DNA from: a virus
Length of the DNA stretch: 54,698 bases
Direction: 5' to 3' (one strand)
IMG/VR virus record: IMGVR_UViG_3300032334_000224
Coordinates: 1 to 54,698 of that record
Made by a program: the position numbers and the translations under genes. Positions 37,500 through 46,400 of this stretch are shown piece by piece. The stretch's first letter is position 1, and the number at the start of each line of letters is the position of its first letter. The notes beneath the pieces are model-generated. The model did not search any database and was not told the DNA's origin. It worked only from the letters and a program-made list of their open reading frames with translations.

Positions 37500-39084
37500 A
37501 AAAGCCGCTGCTTACAAAGATCGGCAAGGGCATCTGTTCCTCTGTGAGTTTTTCAGTCATTTTATCGTAGATCTTAGGATCCCAGTCTGCTAGTACGCCT
37601 GCCATGCGTACAACCAGCAGCGTAGAGCTTACTAGATCGTCATGCTCGCCGGTTTTAGCACCAAAGCCGACGCCATGTGCTACAAAAGTTTTTAGTTCGG
37701 AAATCAGTGCTTTTGAGTTGATTTTCATTTTCTTGGTTTCAATCATGTTTTTCAACTGACTACAAGTTGCGATTTTAGTACGGTGAGTTGTGTTAAATCC
37801 CTTTCGGAACTTGCGCATATGCCCTCTACGGATAGGTTCGCTTAGGAATAATCCATGGAAGTTTTCTTCACCTAAATCACTGATAACAATCAATGCTGCT
37901 TCGCCAAGTGTGTTGTTTTCAACAGTATAATACAGTTGAGGAGTGCCGCCTTTTTCCACACCGCGATCATTGATATATTTTAATATCTCTCGCATATGCT
38001 TGACTTGTGCTTGGATAGGAGTTAAGTTATGTCTCCACTCTGCTACCTGTATCATACTGGGCATTTCGTAGACCTGTATAGCACCGTAATCTCCGCCGGT
38101 ACCTAGGCTAGGATCTAATGCTATAAGATATGTGGCTTTGGGATCGATGTCTTTGTACCAACGTGTTTGTCCCATTGTCATCACAGGATCTATACCCTGC
38201 ATTTCTGCTAACTTGACAGCGTTGATCAGTGTTTCGTCAAAAATCAAGAACTCGCAGTCAAATTCTCGACGGAAGCGTTCTTCACCGATTTTTGCACGTT
38301 CTGTTTGTGCCCATTTCTCATCACGATCTGGATGTTCTGCCCAGTGTGCGAAGTATGGGAAGAATCCGTTTACACCTAGTTTTGTTTCGTTGCCGTATTC
38401 GTCAAACTTGTTGTTGGCTTCAGTCCAAATCATAGCAAACTGATCTTCGTCTGAGTTTGGTGTTGATGTAATAATAGCACGACCACCTGTTGACAATGTT
38501 GGTGATAGCGCAGTCCAGAACTCTTTGGCTTTTTCTGGTGGTTGCACGAATGCAAACTCATCACAGTAGATCAATGAAAGAGATTTACCACGTCCTGTGT
38601 TTTCTGTAGTTGTTGTTGCCTGTATACGGGCACCGTTATCATATTCGATGGTATTACGGTTATAGCTGATAACACCTGCACGGATAAAGTCGGGTAAGTT
38701 TTCATAACCGTAACGATAGCGGTTCATAATATCCTGCGCACCTTCATACTTGTGAGCAGCGATCAATACCTGTGCTTCCGGAACAAACATAGTGAACCAT
38801 AACAGGTATCCGCAGGCGCAGGTGGTCTTACCCATCTGACGTGGCAACATTGCAATCACGTCTTTGTGATCGTTGTATGCTTCAATTAAGCGTACTTGAT
38901 ATTCGTAAGGTTCAAACTTAATAGCACCGCGGACTGGGTGCTGTATCATTAAAAAGTTACGCATGAAATACAAGGGTCCTGTAACAGGATCCATACATGC
39001 TTCTAGATGTTTTACTTCTTCAAGGGTATAACGTTCGGGCTTGTGAGCCTTCTTGATTAATACGCCGTCTAGTGATTTTGCCAT
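37498..39084 (-). CDS. 17: terminase large subunit, gp17
   Basis: 528 residues (T4 gp17 610). Packaging ATPase and nuclease. The Walker A-like loop LPRQMGKT is at residues 80-87 and Walker B with catalytic Glu LIYCDEFAF at 171-179. The RNase H-like nuclease shows ALDPSLGTGGDYG (first catalytic Asp) and later acids in EHDDLVSS. No ribosome binding site is visible; a late box ends four bases before the ATG. gp16 lies three genes upstream. Confidence 0.95.
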   Translation of the reverse strand: MAKSLDGVLIKKAHKPERYTLEEVKHLEACMDPVTGPLYFMRNFLMIQHPVRGAIKFEPYEYQVRLIEAYNDHKDVIAMLPRQMGKTTCACGYLLWFTMFVPEAQVLIAAHKYEGAQDIMNRYRYGYENLPDFIRAGVISYNRNTIEYDNGARIQATTTTENTGRGKSLSLIYCDEFAFVQPPEKAKEFWTALSPTLSTGGRAIITSTPNSDEDQFAMIWTEANNKFDEYGNETKLGVNGFFPYFAHWAEHPDRDEKWAQTERAKIGEERFRREFDCEFLIFDETLINAVKLAEMQGIDPVMTMGQTRWYKDIDPKATYLIALDPSLGTGGDYGAIQVYEMPSMIQVAEWRHNLTPIQAQVKHMREILKYINDRGVEKGGTPQLYYTVENNTLGEAALIVISDLGEENFHGLFLSEPIRRGHMRKFRKGFNTTHRTKIATCSQLKNMIETKKMKINSKALISELKTFVAHGVGFGAKTGEHDDLVSSTLLVVRMAGVLADWDPKIYDKMTEKLTEEQMPLPIFVSSGF

Positions 39085-39088
39085 ACTT

Positions 39089-39096
39089 TATTTAAT
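39089..39096 (-). promoter_or_regulatory. T4-type late promoter box of gp17
   Basis: ATTAAATA followed by AAGT and then ATG at 39084, so transcription is predicted to start at the start codon. The terminator T-run of the upstream gene abuts it. Confidence 0.65.
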
Positions 39097-39126
39097 GAAA
39101 AAAATAGGCTCCGTGGAGCCTATTTG
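39094..39126 (-). terminator. rho-independent terminator
   Basis: Stem AATAGGCTC/GAGCCTATT (within 39103-39124) with loop CGTG, followed on the minus strand by TTTTTTT. It separates the acidic gene from gp17, which has its own late box. Confidence 0.9.
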
Positions 39127-39142
39127 GTTTTTCTGTTTATTA

Positions 39143-39823
39143 TTATTTTGCTTTAGCTTCAGCAAGTCTTCTGCCTAGTTCAGCTTTGATCATAGCACGT
39201 AGATCGCTTTCTGGCATTGCCATAGGGTTGTCGCCTTGTCGATAGCTGTGTTTTGTCATTTGCTTTGGCTTGTTTAGATCATTACCATCTGGGATAGCAG
39301 CTTTGATCCCGTAGGTTTCTGGACCAGGAGCACCTGTTGGAGCATTGCCAAATCCTTCGTCTTCTTTCTCTGCTTTGTGATCATCCATATCGTGATCGCC
39401 ATCACCGTCTACGTCTCCCATAGCTTTCTGGATAGAGTCAACAGAGTTATCGCCATCACCGTCACCACCGATGTCAATCTCCATTCCGCCTTCTGGTTCT
39501 GTGTCTAGAGGAAGCATTTTTAGAGGAGGTAGCGATGGTTTAATGCTAGCGATACTTGGCTCGGCGGAAATACCATGCAATGGTTCAGACTTTTGATTAA
39601 TCATATCTGGATTAACCTTTGTCAATAGCTTCATTAACTCAGCAATATCATCCATGCCTTGTGCATTGATGTTAACACTCATTGATGGAGGAGGAGTGTC
39701 TGGTTTGTGATCCATGCCCATTGGACTTGGCATTCCCATTGGTTCACCGCACTCTTCAATAGATGCTTCTTGAACCGGGGCATCCAGTTCTCTCATTTTT
39801 GACATTAGATCTTGAAAATTCAT
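39143..39823 (-). CDS. acidic EF-hand-like virion protein, 226 aa
   Basis: Met/Pro/Gly-rich N-terminal region, then two short Asp-rich loops (IDIGGDGDGDNSVD and GDVDGDGDHDMDD) that resemble EF-hand or dockerin calcium loops. The N-terminus MNFQDLMSKMRELDAPVQEA may serve as head-targeting helix. A similar Met-rich gene lies near terminase genes in aquatic T4-like phages and is probably a virion protein. GGGAG precedes the ATG, overlapping the end of the upstream gene region. Calcium binding is inference. Confidence 0.6.
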   Translation of the reverse strand: MNFQDLMSKMRELDAPVQEASIEECGEPMGMPSPMGMDHKPDTPPPSMSVNINAQGMDDIAELMKLLTKVNPDMINQKSEPLHGISAEPSIASIKPSLPPLKMLPLDTEPEGGMEIDIGGDGDGDNSVDSIQKAMGDVDGDGDHDMDDHKAEKEDEGFGNAPTGAPGPETYGIKAAIPDGNDLNKPKQMTKHSYRQGDNPMAMPESDLRAMIKAELGRRLAEAKAK

Positions 39824-39826
39824 TTA

Positions 39827-40387
39827 TTAACTCCCTACAGGGCTTTTAGCACCGTTTTTATCTTGTTTATTTTTTGACATCTTGTATTCTGCGCCCATGC
39901 CGTCTTTCTTACGTTGCTTGGCCGTTTTCTCTAAATCTTTTAAGAAACCTTTGTTGAAATCAGCACCAAAGTAATCTTTGTGCTTGACTTTGGTATTACC
40001 TGCGTCTAACTCTTTTTCACTTAGCAGTGCTTCACCGCTGGGCTCGTCTTCAGCAGTTGGTTCTTCAGTTGGTTCACCGCTTCCACGTACACGGAAACAG
40101 GCTTCATCTAATCCCATCTCTTTAACTATCAATGCGATCTGAGGAGATGTTGTTGGATATTCGCAAATCACTTCAAAAATTGTAACTTCACAATTTTTCA
40201 TTTGAGGGAAGTCTAGCGGAGATTCTTGTATAGGCGTTGTACTGAGCTTTTCAAGCTTCATAACTCCACAGCAATCAAGCTGTGTTTTTAACTGCTTTTG
40301 AAAGTTCTCAGGTAACTCGCCGGCAACTTTGACCTTGAAGCTATAGACTTTTTTGCTTTCGGTAAGATAATCTTTAAAAGTTTTCAT
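39827..40387 (-). CDS. probable internal head protein, 186 aa
   Basis: Starts MKTFKDYLTESKK, matching the T4 capsid-targeting sequence (MKTYQEFIAE), with L-T-E as a gp21-type cleavage site. The next region has YSFKVKVAGELPENFQKQLK and SPLDFPQMKNCEVTIFEV, a family seen in aquatic T4-like phages. The C-terminus is Lys-rich. Probably packaged in the prohead core. A late-promoter box ends five bases before its ATG. Confidence 0.65.
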   Translation of the reverse strand: MKTFKDYLTESKKVYSFKVKVAGELPENFQKQLKTQLDCCGVMKLEKLSTTPIQESPLDFPQMKNCEVTIFEVICEYPTTSPQIALIVKEMGLDEACFRVRGSGEPTEEPTAEDEPSGEALLSEKELDAGNTKVKHKDYFGADFNKGFLKDLEKTAKQRKKDGMGAEYKMSKNKQDKNGAKSPVGS

Positions 40388-40392
40388 AGTAA

Positions 40393-40400
40393 TATTTAGC
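40393..40400 (-). promoter_or_regulatory. T4-type late promoter box
   Basis: GCTAAATA followed by TTACT and ATG at 40387. It overlaps the stop region of gp16. Confidence 0.65.
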
Positions 40401-40875
40401 TCTTTTGACCTAGTTTCTTGAGTAGCTCGTTACGGTCAGTGATCACGTAGCCAACACCGTTAAGTACATCATTTGGATCTTCCGGTGAATCTTTATCCAT
40501 TTTTAACTTCTTAAGTTGTAGATCTACAGCTTTTAGTTTTTTATCAATTTTAGCAGTTTTGGCACTGATAGCGTTGCTCATCATGCTGGCAGCTACTTCA
40601 AAAATACGTCCGCTGTATCGTACTTCTACATTCATTCCTAGATCCATAAGATCATCATAGGCTTTTTCTGCTTTGTCAGCTAGATTATCCAGTTCCGAGT
40701 CGTCGATGTTGTCAAGCTCTTGAATCTGCGGCAATCCGCGGGTGATTTCCTGTACCGCTTGTAGACTTTTTTCTAGATTGTTAATCTCTTCGTGCGTGGG
40801 TTTTTCAACCGGAGCAATCTCGGGTGTGCTGTTAGCTTCTTCTAAGTTAAAAAGTTCTTCTAATTTTTTAGTCAT
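40396..40875 (-). CDS. 16: terminase small subunit, gp16
   Basis: 159 residues (T4 gp16 164). It recognises the packaging substrate and stimulates gp17. A central helical hairpin is visible: LADKAEKAYDDLMDLGMNVE, then VRYSGRIFEVAASMMSNAIS and KIDKKLKAVDLQLKKLKM, the gp16 pattern I recognise from T4-like phages. The N-terminus is acidic. It sits among head genes, three genes upstream of gp17. Confidence 0.8.
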   Translation of the reverse strand: MTKKLEELFNLEEANSTPEIAPVEKPTHEEINNLEKSLQAVQEITRGLPQIQELDNIDDSELDNLADKAEKAYDDLMDLGMNVEVRYSGRIFEVAASMMSNAISAKTAKIDKKLKAVDLQLKKLKMDKDSPEDPNDVLNGVGYVITDRNELLKKLGQKS

Positions 40876-40882
40876 ACTTTAC

Positions 40883-41323
40883 TTATTTCCGTTTGCCACC
40901 TTGATGGAAAATATCGCCTTCATTTACTATGCGAAATTTTAATCCCTGCTGCTTGCACCAAGCAGTAGCAGCTTCCCATTTTGCCATATTTTTAACATAC
41001 TGTTCTTGATTGTATCTACTTTTGCCTACTTTTTCTAAGATAGTTTGGCTTTCAGGTTTTATCTCTACTACCTCTGCATGTTTCCCACCATTCTTATCAT
41101 TGTAGACAATAAAGAAATCAGGAACATAAATCGTGTATTTTCCAGTTAGTGGATCTCTATATGGAATCTGTATACTTTCACTGGCCCATTTTTCAACACC
41201 TTGATGCTCGTCTAGCATTCTCATAAACACAAACTCCCAACTGCTGCGAGCCAACGGAGTTTTTTTCCCAACATATTTGTCAGGATTCTTCATGTCAAAT
41301 CGACCTTGTGCAAAGTTAGGCAT
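40883..41323 (-). CDS. 4: head completion protein, gp4
   Basis: 146 residues (T4 gp4 150). It finishes the packaged head; it has a nuclease-like fold. LARSSWEFVFMRMLDEH is the N-terminal motif, and YVPDFFIVYNDKNG followed by HAEVVEIKPES gives the D...E-x-K core of a restriction-nuclease fold. The gene overlaps the upstream start (TAATG). Context of gp16 and gp17 supports this. Confidence 0.85.
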   Translation of the reverse strand: MPNFAQGRFDMKNPDKYVGKKTPLARSSWEFVFMRMLDEHQGVEKWASESIQIPYRDPLTGKYTIYVPDFFIVYNDKNGGKHAEVVEIKPESQTILEKVGKSRYNQEQYVKNMAKWEAATAWCKQQGLKFRIVNEGDIFHQGGKRK

Positions 41324-41688
41324 TATGGATCAACGTGTCTATTTTGATTAGTGACTATGTTCTTGGTTCTAAACCCTAGTGTCGACGTCGGAGTTCTGTT
41401 GTTGTTTAATATTTCTCCAACCAGCTGGCTCATTTGCATGCCTGTGAAATCTTTTAATGTGTCGAGTATTTGGGCTACAGGTGTTCCATCTATCTTTGCC
41501 TGCTTTAATAAAGTAGCTGTAACTACTAATGCAGCATCTTTGTCGAATCCTTTCTTTTCAAAGAAGCTTACAGTAAAGCTATAATCATTAGCATTAAACT
41601 CTAAGGGTGCTGAACCATAGCTATCGAAAAATAGTTTAGTCGCTGCACCACTATCAGTTTGTTCGGTTATAGGAAGATTAGTTGCCAT
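41323..41688 (-). CDS. conserved virion-region protein, 121 aa
   Basis: Contains FFEKKGFDKDAALVVTATLL and then KQAKIDGTPVAQILDTLKD, a small family next to gp4 in aquatic T4-like phages. Mostly helical in the middle, with a disordered Asn/Thr-rich C-terminus. Probably structural; the exact location (baseplate or neck) is not known to me. One-base overlap with gp4. Confidence 0.65.
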   Translation of the reverse strand: MATNLPITEQTDSGAATKLFFDSYGSAPLEFNANDYSFTVSFFEKKGFDKDAALVVTATLLKQAKIDGTPVAQILDTLKDFTGMQMSQLVGEILNNNRTPTSTLGFRTKNIVTNQNRHVDP

Positions 41689-41691
41689 GCT

Positions 41692-42765
41692 TTAACCTAT
41701 CATTGTTTTTTGACTTGCGGGAGTGGTGTCTTGATTTGCTTTACTCTTAGGAAAGACCGCTCCTACTATCCCACCTACTGTAGAAATAGCTCCCGAGATA
41801 TTTCCAGGATTCGTTAAGATATTAACTGCTTCATTTTTTAGTTGATCTTTGGTTAGGCCTTTGAAGTTCTTATAGGTATTAATGGTCTTGATAGCAGTAC
41901 CGAGGAATCCACCAAAGCTGCCAAATGTTGCGCCGGATCCCACATCACCAAATATCTGTTCTAGGCCATCTAATACGCCGCCATCACCGGTAAGAGTAGC
42001 GACTCCGCCGCCTGCAACACTTAGTGGACTAGACACAGTATCATAATGTAACATGGCAAATCCTTTTGGACTATTGATTCTTACATTGCCTGCAGAATAT
42101 TGAACTGCTTCATATTCTAATGTCATTGTACTTTCGATAAAGTCACCTTCGGCATAGGCAACTGAACCGTGTTGCCATGATTTGATTCTAGGATTTATCA
42201 ATGTATACCCTAAGAAGCGTCTGCGGCTCATAGTATAGATTGATATCGATTTAAAGAAATCTACACTCTTGTCGTTGTCCATACCGTATCTAAATAGGTC
42301 TTTCTTTGTGTCAGTTGGTCTTAAATGATTTGCTTCAAACCCAGCTGATGGAACATGTCTATCAGAAACATAATAGCCATAATAAAGAGCCCACATCGCG
42401 TTAACAATACCGGCACTATCATCATGCATGGTAATATTAACATCATCATATTTGATTGATTTGTATAATAATTTTTTTCTATTATATTGATTTTTTACAA
42501 CACTTTCAAAACTAAACTTAGGAAGGTCTGCTGATTTGACTAACATACCAACTTCGTCTTTGTGCTTCTGTTGCCATTCTGCTGATTGTATTGCCGCAGG
42601 ATCTATTTCAAATCTTACATAGAAAAGAAACTTAGATCTCGGAGCGAGTCTAAATGTATCATCGACGAACATGCGGGTTGCATGTTGGAAGTTGGCGACA
42701 ATGCCCTTGGGCCGTGTTAACCCATTGACAGCACCATTTAAAAATCGAGTAAAGAAGTTGGCCAT
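41692..42765 (-). CDS. tail tube-like protein (gp19/gp48/gp54 superfamily), 357 aa
   Basis: Residues 30-240 resemble the tail-tube fold: LAPRSKFLFYVRFEIDP, then LPKFSFESVVKNQYNRKKLL and VNITMHDDSAGIVNAMWALY, the same order seen in gp19. A Gly-rich C-terminal region of 100 residues (GSFGGFLGTAIKTI) is additional. Together with gp19 downstream in the map it could be the tube initiator (gp54) or cap (gp48); I cannot decide. A late box lies five bases upstream of the ATG. Confidence 0.65.
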   Translation of the reverse strand: MANFFTRFLNGAVNGLTRPKGIVANFQHATRMFVDDTFRLAPRSKFLFYVRFEIDPAAIQSAEWQQKHKDEVGMLVKSADLPKFSFESVVKNQYNRKKLLYKSIKYDDVNITMHDDSAGIVNAMWALYYGYYVSDRHVPSAGFEANHLRPTDTKKDLFRYGMDNDKSVDFFKSISIYTMSRRRFLGYTLINPRIKSWQHGSVAYAEGDFIESTMTLEYEAVQYSAGNVRINSPKGFAMLHYDTVSSPLSVAGGGVATLTGDGGVLDGLEQIFGDVGSGATFGSFGGFLGTAIKTINTYKNFKGLTKDQLKNEAVNILTNPGNISGAISTVGGIVGAVFPKSKANQDTTPASQKTMIG

Positions 42766-42770
42766 AATAA

Positions 42771-42778
42771 TATTTATG
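42771..42778 (-). promoter_or_regulatory. T4-type late promoter box
   Basis: CATAAATA followed by TTATT and ATG at 42765. It sits between the gp19 terminator and the tube-like gene. Confidence 0.7.
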
Positions 42779-42779
42779 T

Positions 42780-42806
42780 CACAAAAAAACCCGAGTAAAA
42801 CTCGGG
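42780..42806 (-). terminator. rho-independent terminator after gp19
   Basis: CCCGAGT (42790-42796), AAA, ACTCGGG (42800-42806); on the minus strand followed by TTTTTTT. It ends the gp18-gp19 transcript. Confidence 0.93.
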
Positions 42807-42829
42807 CTTTCTTGATGTTTGCTTATTGA

Positions 42830-43471
42830 TTAAGCTGTTTGTGTACCAGCACCTGTTACAGTTGTACCAAGTGTACGGCCTACTGCTGCACCAATACCAC
42901 CTGCAATACTTGTTGTGGAAGCGCCTGCTGCCCACTGTTCCATATTATCAAAGCGGATTGTTAGAGCAACTGTTGCTGCTTCGTTTGTACCGTAGTTCAA
43001 ATCACCGTAGTCTGCGTTCTGTACAAAACAACCATAGCAGTTGATTGTTTCAAGAACGTTTGGAGCTAGAGCAGCATTGCCGCCGTCTAGAACTTCGATA
43101 CGTGTTGTAAACTTGTAATCGATACCTGAACGTGCAGAAGCCTGTTCCATGAAGTCGAACTGTTTCTGAATCTGTTGACCAACTAGCTTCTGTACTTCAC
43201 CACTTGCGTCATCACGCAATGTTAGTGTAATAGCTTCGAAGCTTGGCTTACCAGCTAGGTATACTTTGCTGTTGTAGATATCTAATGTCATTTCTTCAAA
43301 TGAAACTTTAGGTCTAGTAACATCAGAAACCTGTTTAGTAAGTTCAGTTGCTGCTGTAACGCCAAAGTTGATAAGTGTCACTCTAAAGCGATACTTTAGC
43401 TTTGGCATCAACAATACTTGTTGGCCGTTGGCTGTCGGTACTGTAAAGTTATTTAACGAGGTAATAGCCAT
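42830..43471 (-). CDS. 19: tail tube protein, gp19
   Basis: 213 residues (T4 gp19 163). It forms the inner tail tube. KYRFRVTLINFGVTA is followed by TELTKQVSDVTRPKVSFEE and LTLRDDASGEVQKLVGQQIQ, the tube-protein pattern; a CYGCFVQNADYGDLNYG stretch marks the C-terminal strands. The ribosome binding site AGGAGAGA precedes it, and it starts two bases after gp18 ends, as in T4 gene order. Confidence 0.9.
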   Translation of the reverse strand: MAITSLNNFTVPTANGQQVLLMPKLKYRFRVTLINFGVTAATELTKQVSDVTRPKVSFEEMTLDIYNSKVYLAGKPSFEAITLTLRDDASGEVQKLVGQQIQKQFDFMEQASARSGIDYKFTTRIEVLDGGNAALAPNVLETINCYGCFVQNADYGDLNYGTNEAATVALTIRFDNMEQWAAGASTTSIAGGIGAAVGRTLGTTVTGAGTQTA

Positions 43472-43473
43472 TT

Positions 43474-46400
43474 TTAAATCTCTCCTGTATTTTTAACACG
43501 TAGTGGAATGTAGATGAATTCAATAGCCTTAACTGGTTCAATAGCAACGTCTACCCACAGCTCATTACGATCGATTCTGCTGTTTGTGTTGTTTGTTTCA
43601 TCACAAACCACAGCAAAGTCATAAAGTGCTCTTAGACCTACTAGTTCTAATAACAAGCTCTCTACTGCCTGCTTGATCTCATCACGTGTGATCTTATCGT
43701 TTGGTTCAAACACATATGGACGAGCTAGCTTGTTCAACTGGCTACGTAGGTAAACTACCAAACGTGCTACGTTGATTCTATCTAATGCACTTGCGTTTCT
43801 TGCACGAGTCTTCTGACCATAGTTAACCAAGCCAACACCGTTAAAGAATGTGATTGGGTTAATCTTTAGATCATATAGTGTATCGCGTTGTCCGTTGTTC
43901 AATGCTACTGTTTGGAACTCGCCGCTTGTGGAATCTAAGTAACCAACTGCTGTTGCGTTAGTAATGCCACCGCGTCTTGTACCTGCTGGAGCAAACCATG
44001 GATATGAAACGTTGTCGCTTAGAGCGATAGTTTTCAACATCAAGTGACTTGCTGGAACAACTGCGTTTGTACCGCTTAGGTCTGTGGTAAATCCATTCGG
44101 ATAAAACACTGCCATATATTCGTCATATGTAACAATACCGTTGTCACCGTTGTCAGTGACTAAGTTGGCGTTTGTACCCCAGTTAGTCAATGATGTAGCA
44201 TCAGCTGGTAAGCGGAATGGTGTATCACCGACCACGAACGCTGTCAAGCCACGGTCGATATTCAAGTTAACTAGGTTGCTCATTAGCTCAGGATATCCTG
44301 GGCAAGCAATCAAGTTAAAGTTACGTCTTTCTTCGTCACGGATTTCAGCACTTGTGTCAACTACACTCTTCATTGCTGCTACAATAACAGCACGTTGAGC
44401 GTGGCGACCAAATGTTCCTGAACCGTCTTCGTTATTTGGTGAAGCTGTAGTCCAGCGATCAGTTGCATAAGCACTCATGCTTGCATTGTTCATGCGTGGA
44501 TTATCATCAGCTGTGTTAACATAGTTGTTGTTGTAACGTTTTACGTTACCACCACTTCTACGTAGGTTCCATAGCAACATACCTTTTGGATATAGTGCAG
44601 GATCTGGAGCGTCAAAGTCTAAGAAGTCGCTAGTTAGAAGATCTTTAATAGATGCTGCTGTGTTACCAGTTGCACCAGCTGCGCCATAACGTGCATCAGC
44701 AAACAAAATACCTTCTTCTGTTACTTGGTCAGTCTTGTCGATCTGAGTCCATTCTAAGTTAGTTGCACTCCAACGATAGATAGTTGGGAAGTCTTCTAGC
44801 GGTGCTGTGCTGATCCATAGATCGCCTTCAACTAATGCTGTACCATCGCTTTGTGTAGTTGGTTTAGTAGCAGTTACTTGTGGACCGCTTGGATCTGTAG
44901 TAGCATATCCTGCGCTGAAGTTTTTGTAACCTTTCCAAGTTGTGCCGTTGTGAATCATAATATCCACTTCGCTGAACTCTGGATTGTACCATAGTTGGCC
45001 ATCTGCTGGCTCGTTTAATGGCTCATTGCTGGTAGCATGGAACCCAGCTACGCAGAATGGTTGCCAGTTAGAAGCTAGATAATCTTCTGTTGCTGCTGTT
45101 GGCAATGCGTAGAAGTTTGCTGTGCCTGCTGAAGTATCAAGATTGAATACTGCAAACAACAATGAAACAGGAGCGCCTGTACCATCTGTGAATCTAATGT
45201 CACCACCTAACTTGTGATAAATCTGTAGTTCGTTAGCATCAGTTACAGAAGCTTCAACGTTAACAAAACCTGCTGCGTTAATAGCTGCGGCAATAGTTAA
45301 TGCGTCAGCTGCTGAGTTAGCTGCTGTAAAGCTGATTGTTTTTGCTGTGTCAAGACCAGCTTGGCCTTTGATCGACTCAGCCATTGTAAATGTTTTTGCA
45401 CCAACTGTAAGTGTACCTGTTGCAACTACTGTTGAAGTAATAGATGTATTACCAGTTGATGCTCTACGCCACATTCTAAAAGAAGCTGTTGCAGGGCTTA
45501 AATCATATCCTGATTCTTCATCAGCATTTGATTGAACTGTTAATGTGTTCACTGATAGATTTAATCCACCACCAGAACGATCTAGATAATACAAAGCAGC
45601 GTTAGTTGTAGCATAGATAGGAGCTTCTTCTGCTACCCATGATTCTGTAGAACTCTGCCAGTACTTAACTCTCCAACGTGCTCCCATGTTTGGTTCTGTG
45701 GTCTTAACCCATACTGAACCAGTTGGACGTGGATTTGTATCTGTCGACTTCCACTCTGGAACTTGAGTATGTGGAGTCATTTGTAGTGTTGGACCGTAGA
45801 ATGTACCAGCTGTTAGACCTAGCTGTGTGAAATCTGCTGTACCTGTTGCAATAACGATAGCGTTACTCTTTGTTGAATCGCCAGGACCACCTTGGGTTGT
45901 ACCAAAGTCGTTTGAGCCGTTTGTGTATAGATATAACTTGCTGCTCACTGCACGAGCTGTAATACCTGTTAGGCCTAGTCCATTGATTGTGGATACCAAG
46001 TTAGTTAATGATTGGCCGCCGCTGATATTTACAGTTGTGCCGTTGATTGTAAAGTTACCTGCAGTTAGTGTTGCTGCAGAAATAGTATTGCTTACTACTG
46101 TTGGGAGGCTTGCTGCCCAATCGTTAGAACCAACTAATACCCATTGTCCAACTGCAACACCAGCTTGTGTATTGCCTGCTGATTTCAAATAGATCTTTGC
46201 ATATTCTCTGCTGGCTGTAAATGAACCTGTGCCTTTTACAGTTTGGAATACCACAGCGTAGTCGCCGATAGAACCAACTGAAGTTCTTGGAACACCACTT
46301 AGTACTTTTGCTTCGTCGTCGTCAGTTAATACCATTGGGTCTTTGCTGGCAAATTTCTGACCGCCAGTTGTGCTAACTGCTGCACCATTCCATTCTTGGA

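Noticed and set aside
37487-37501. TTG start at 37501 for the large virion protein
   Set aside because: The added residues are encoded by the late-promoter box; ATG at 37486 is better.
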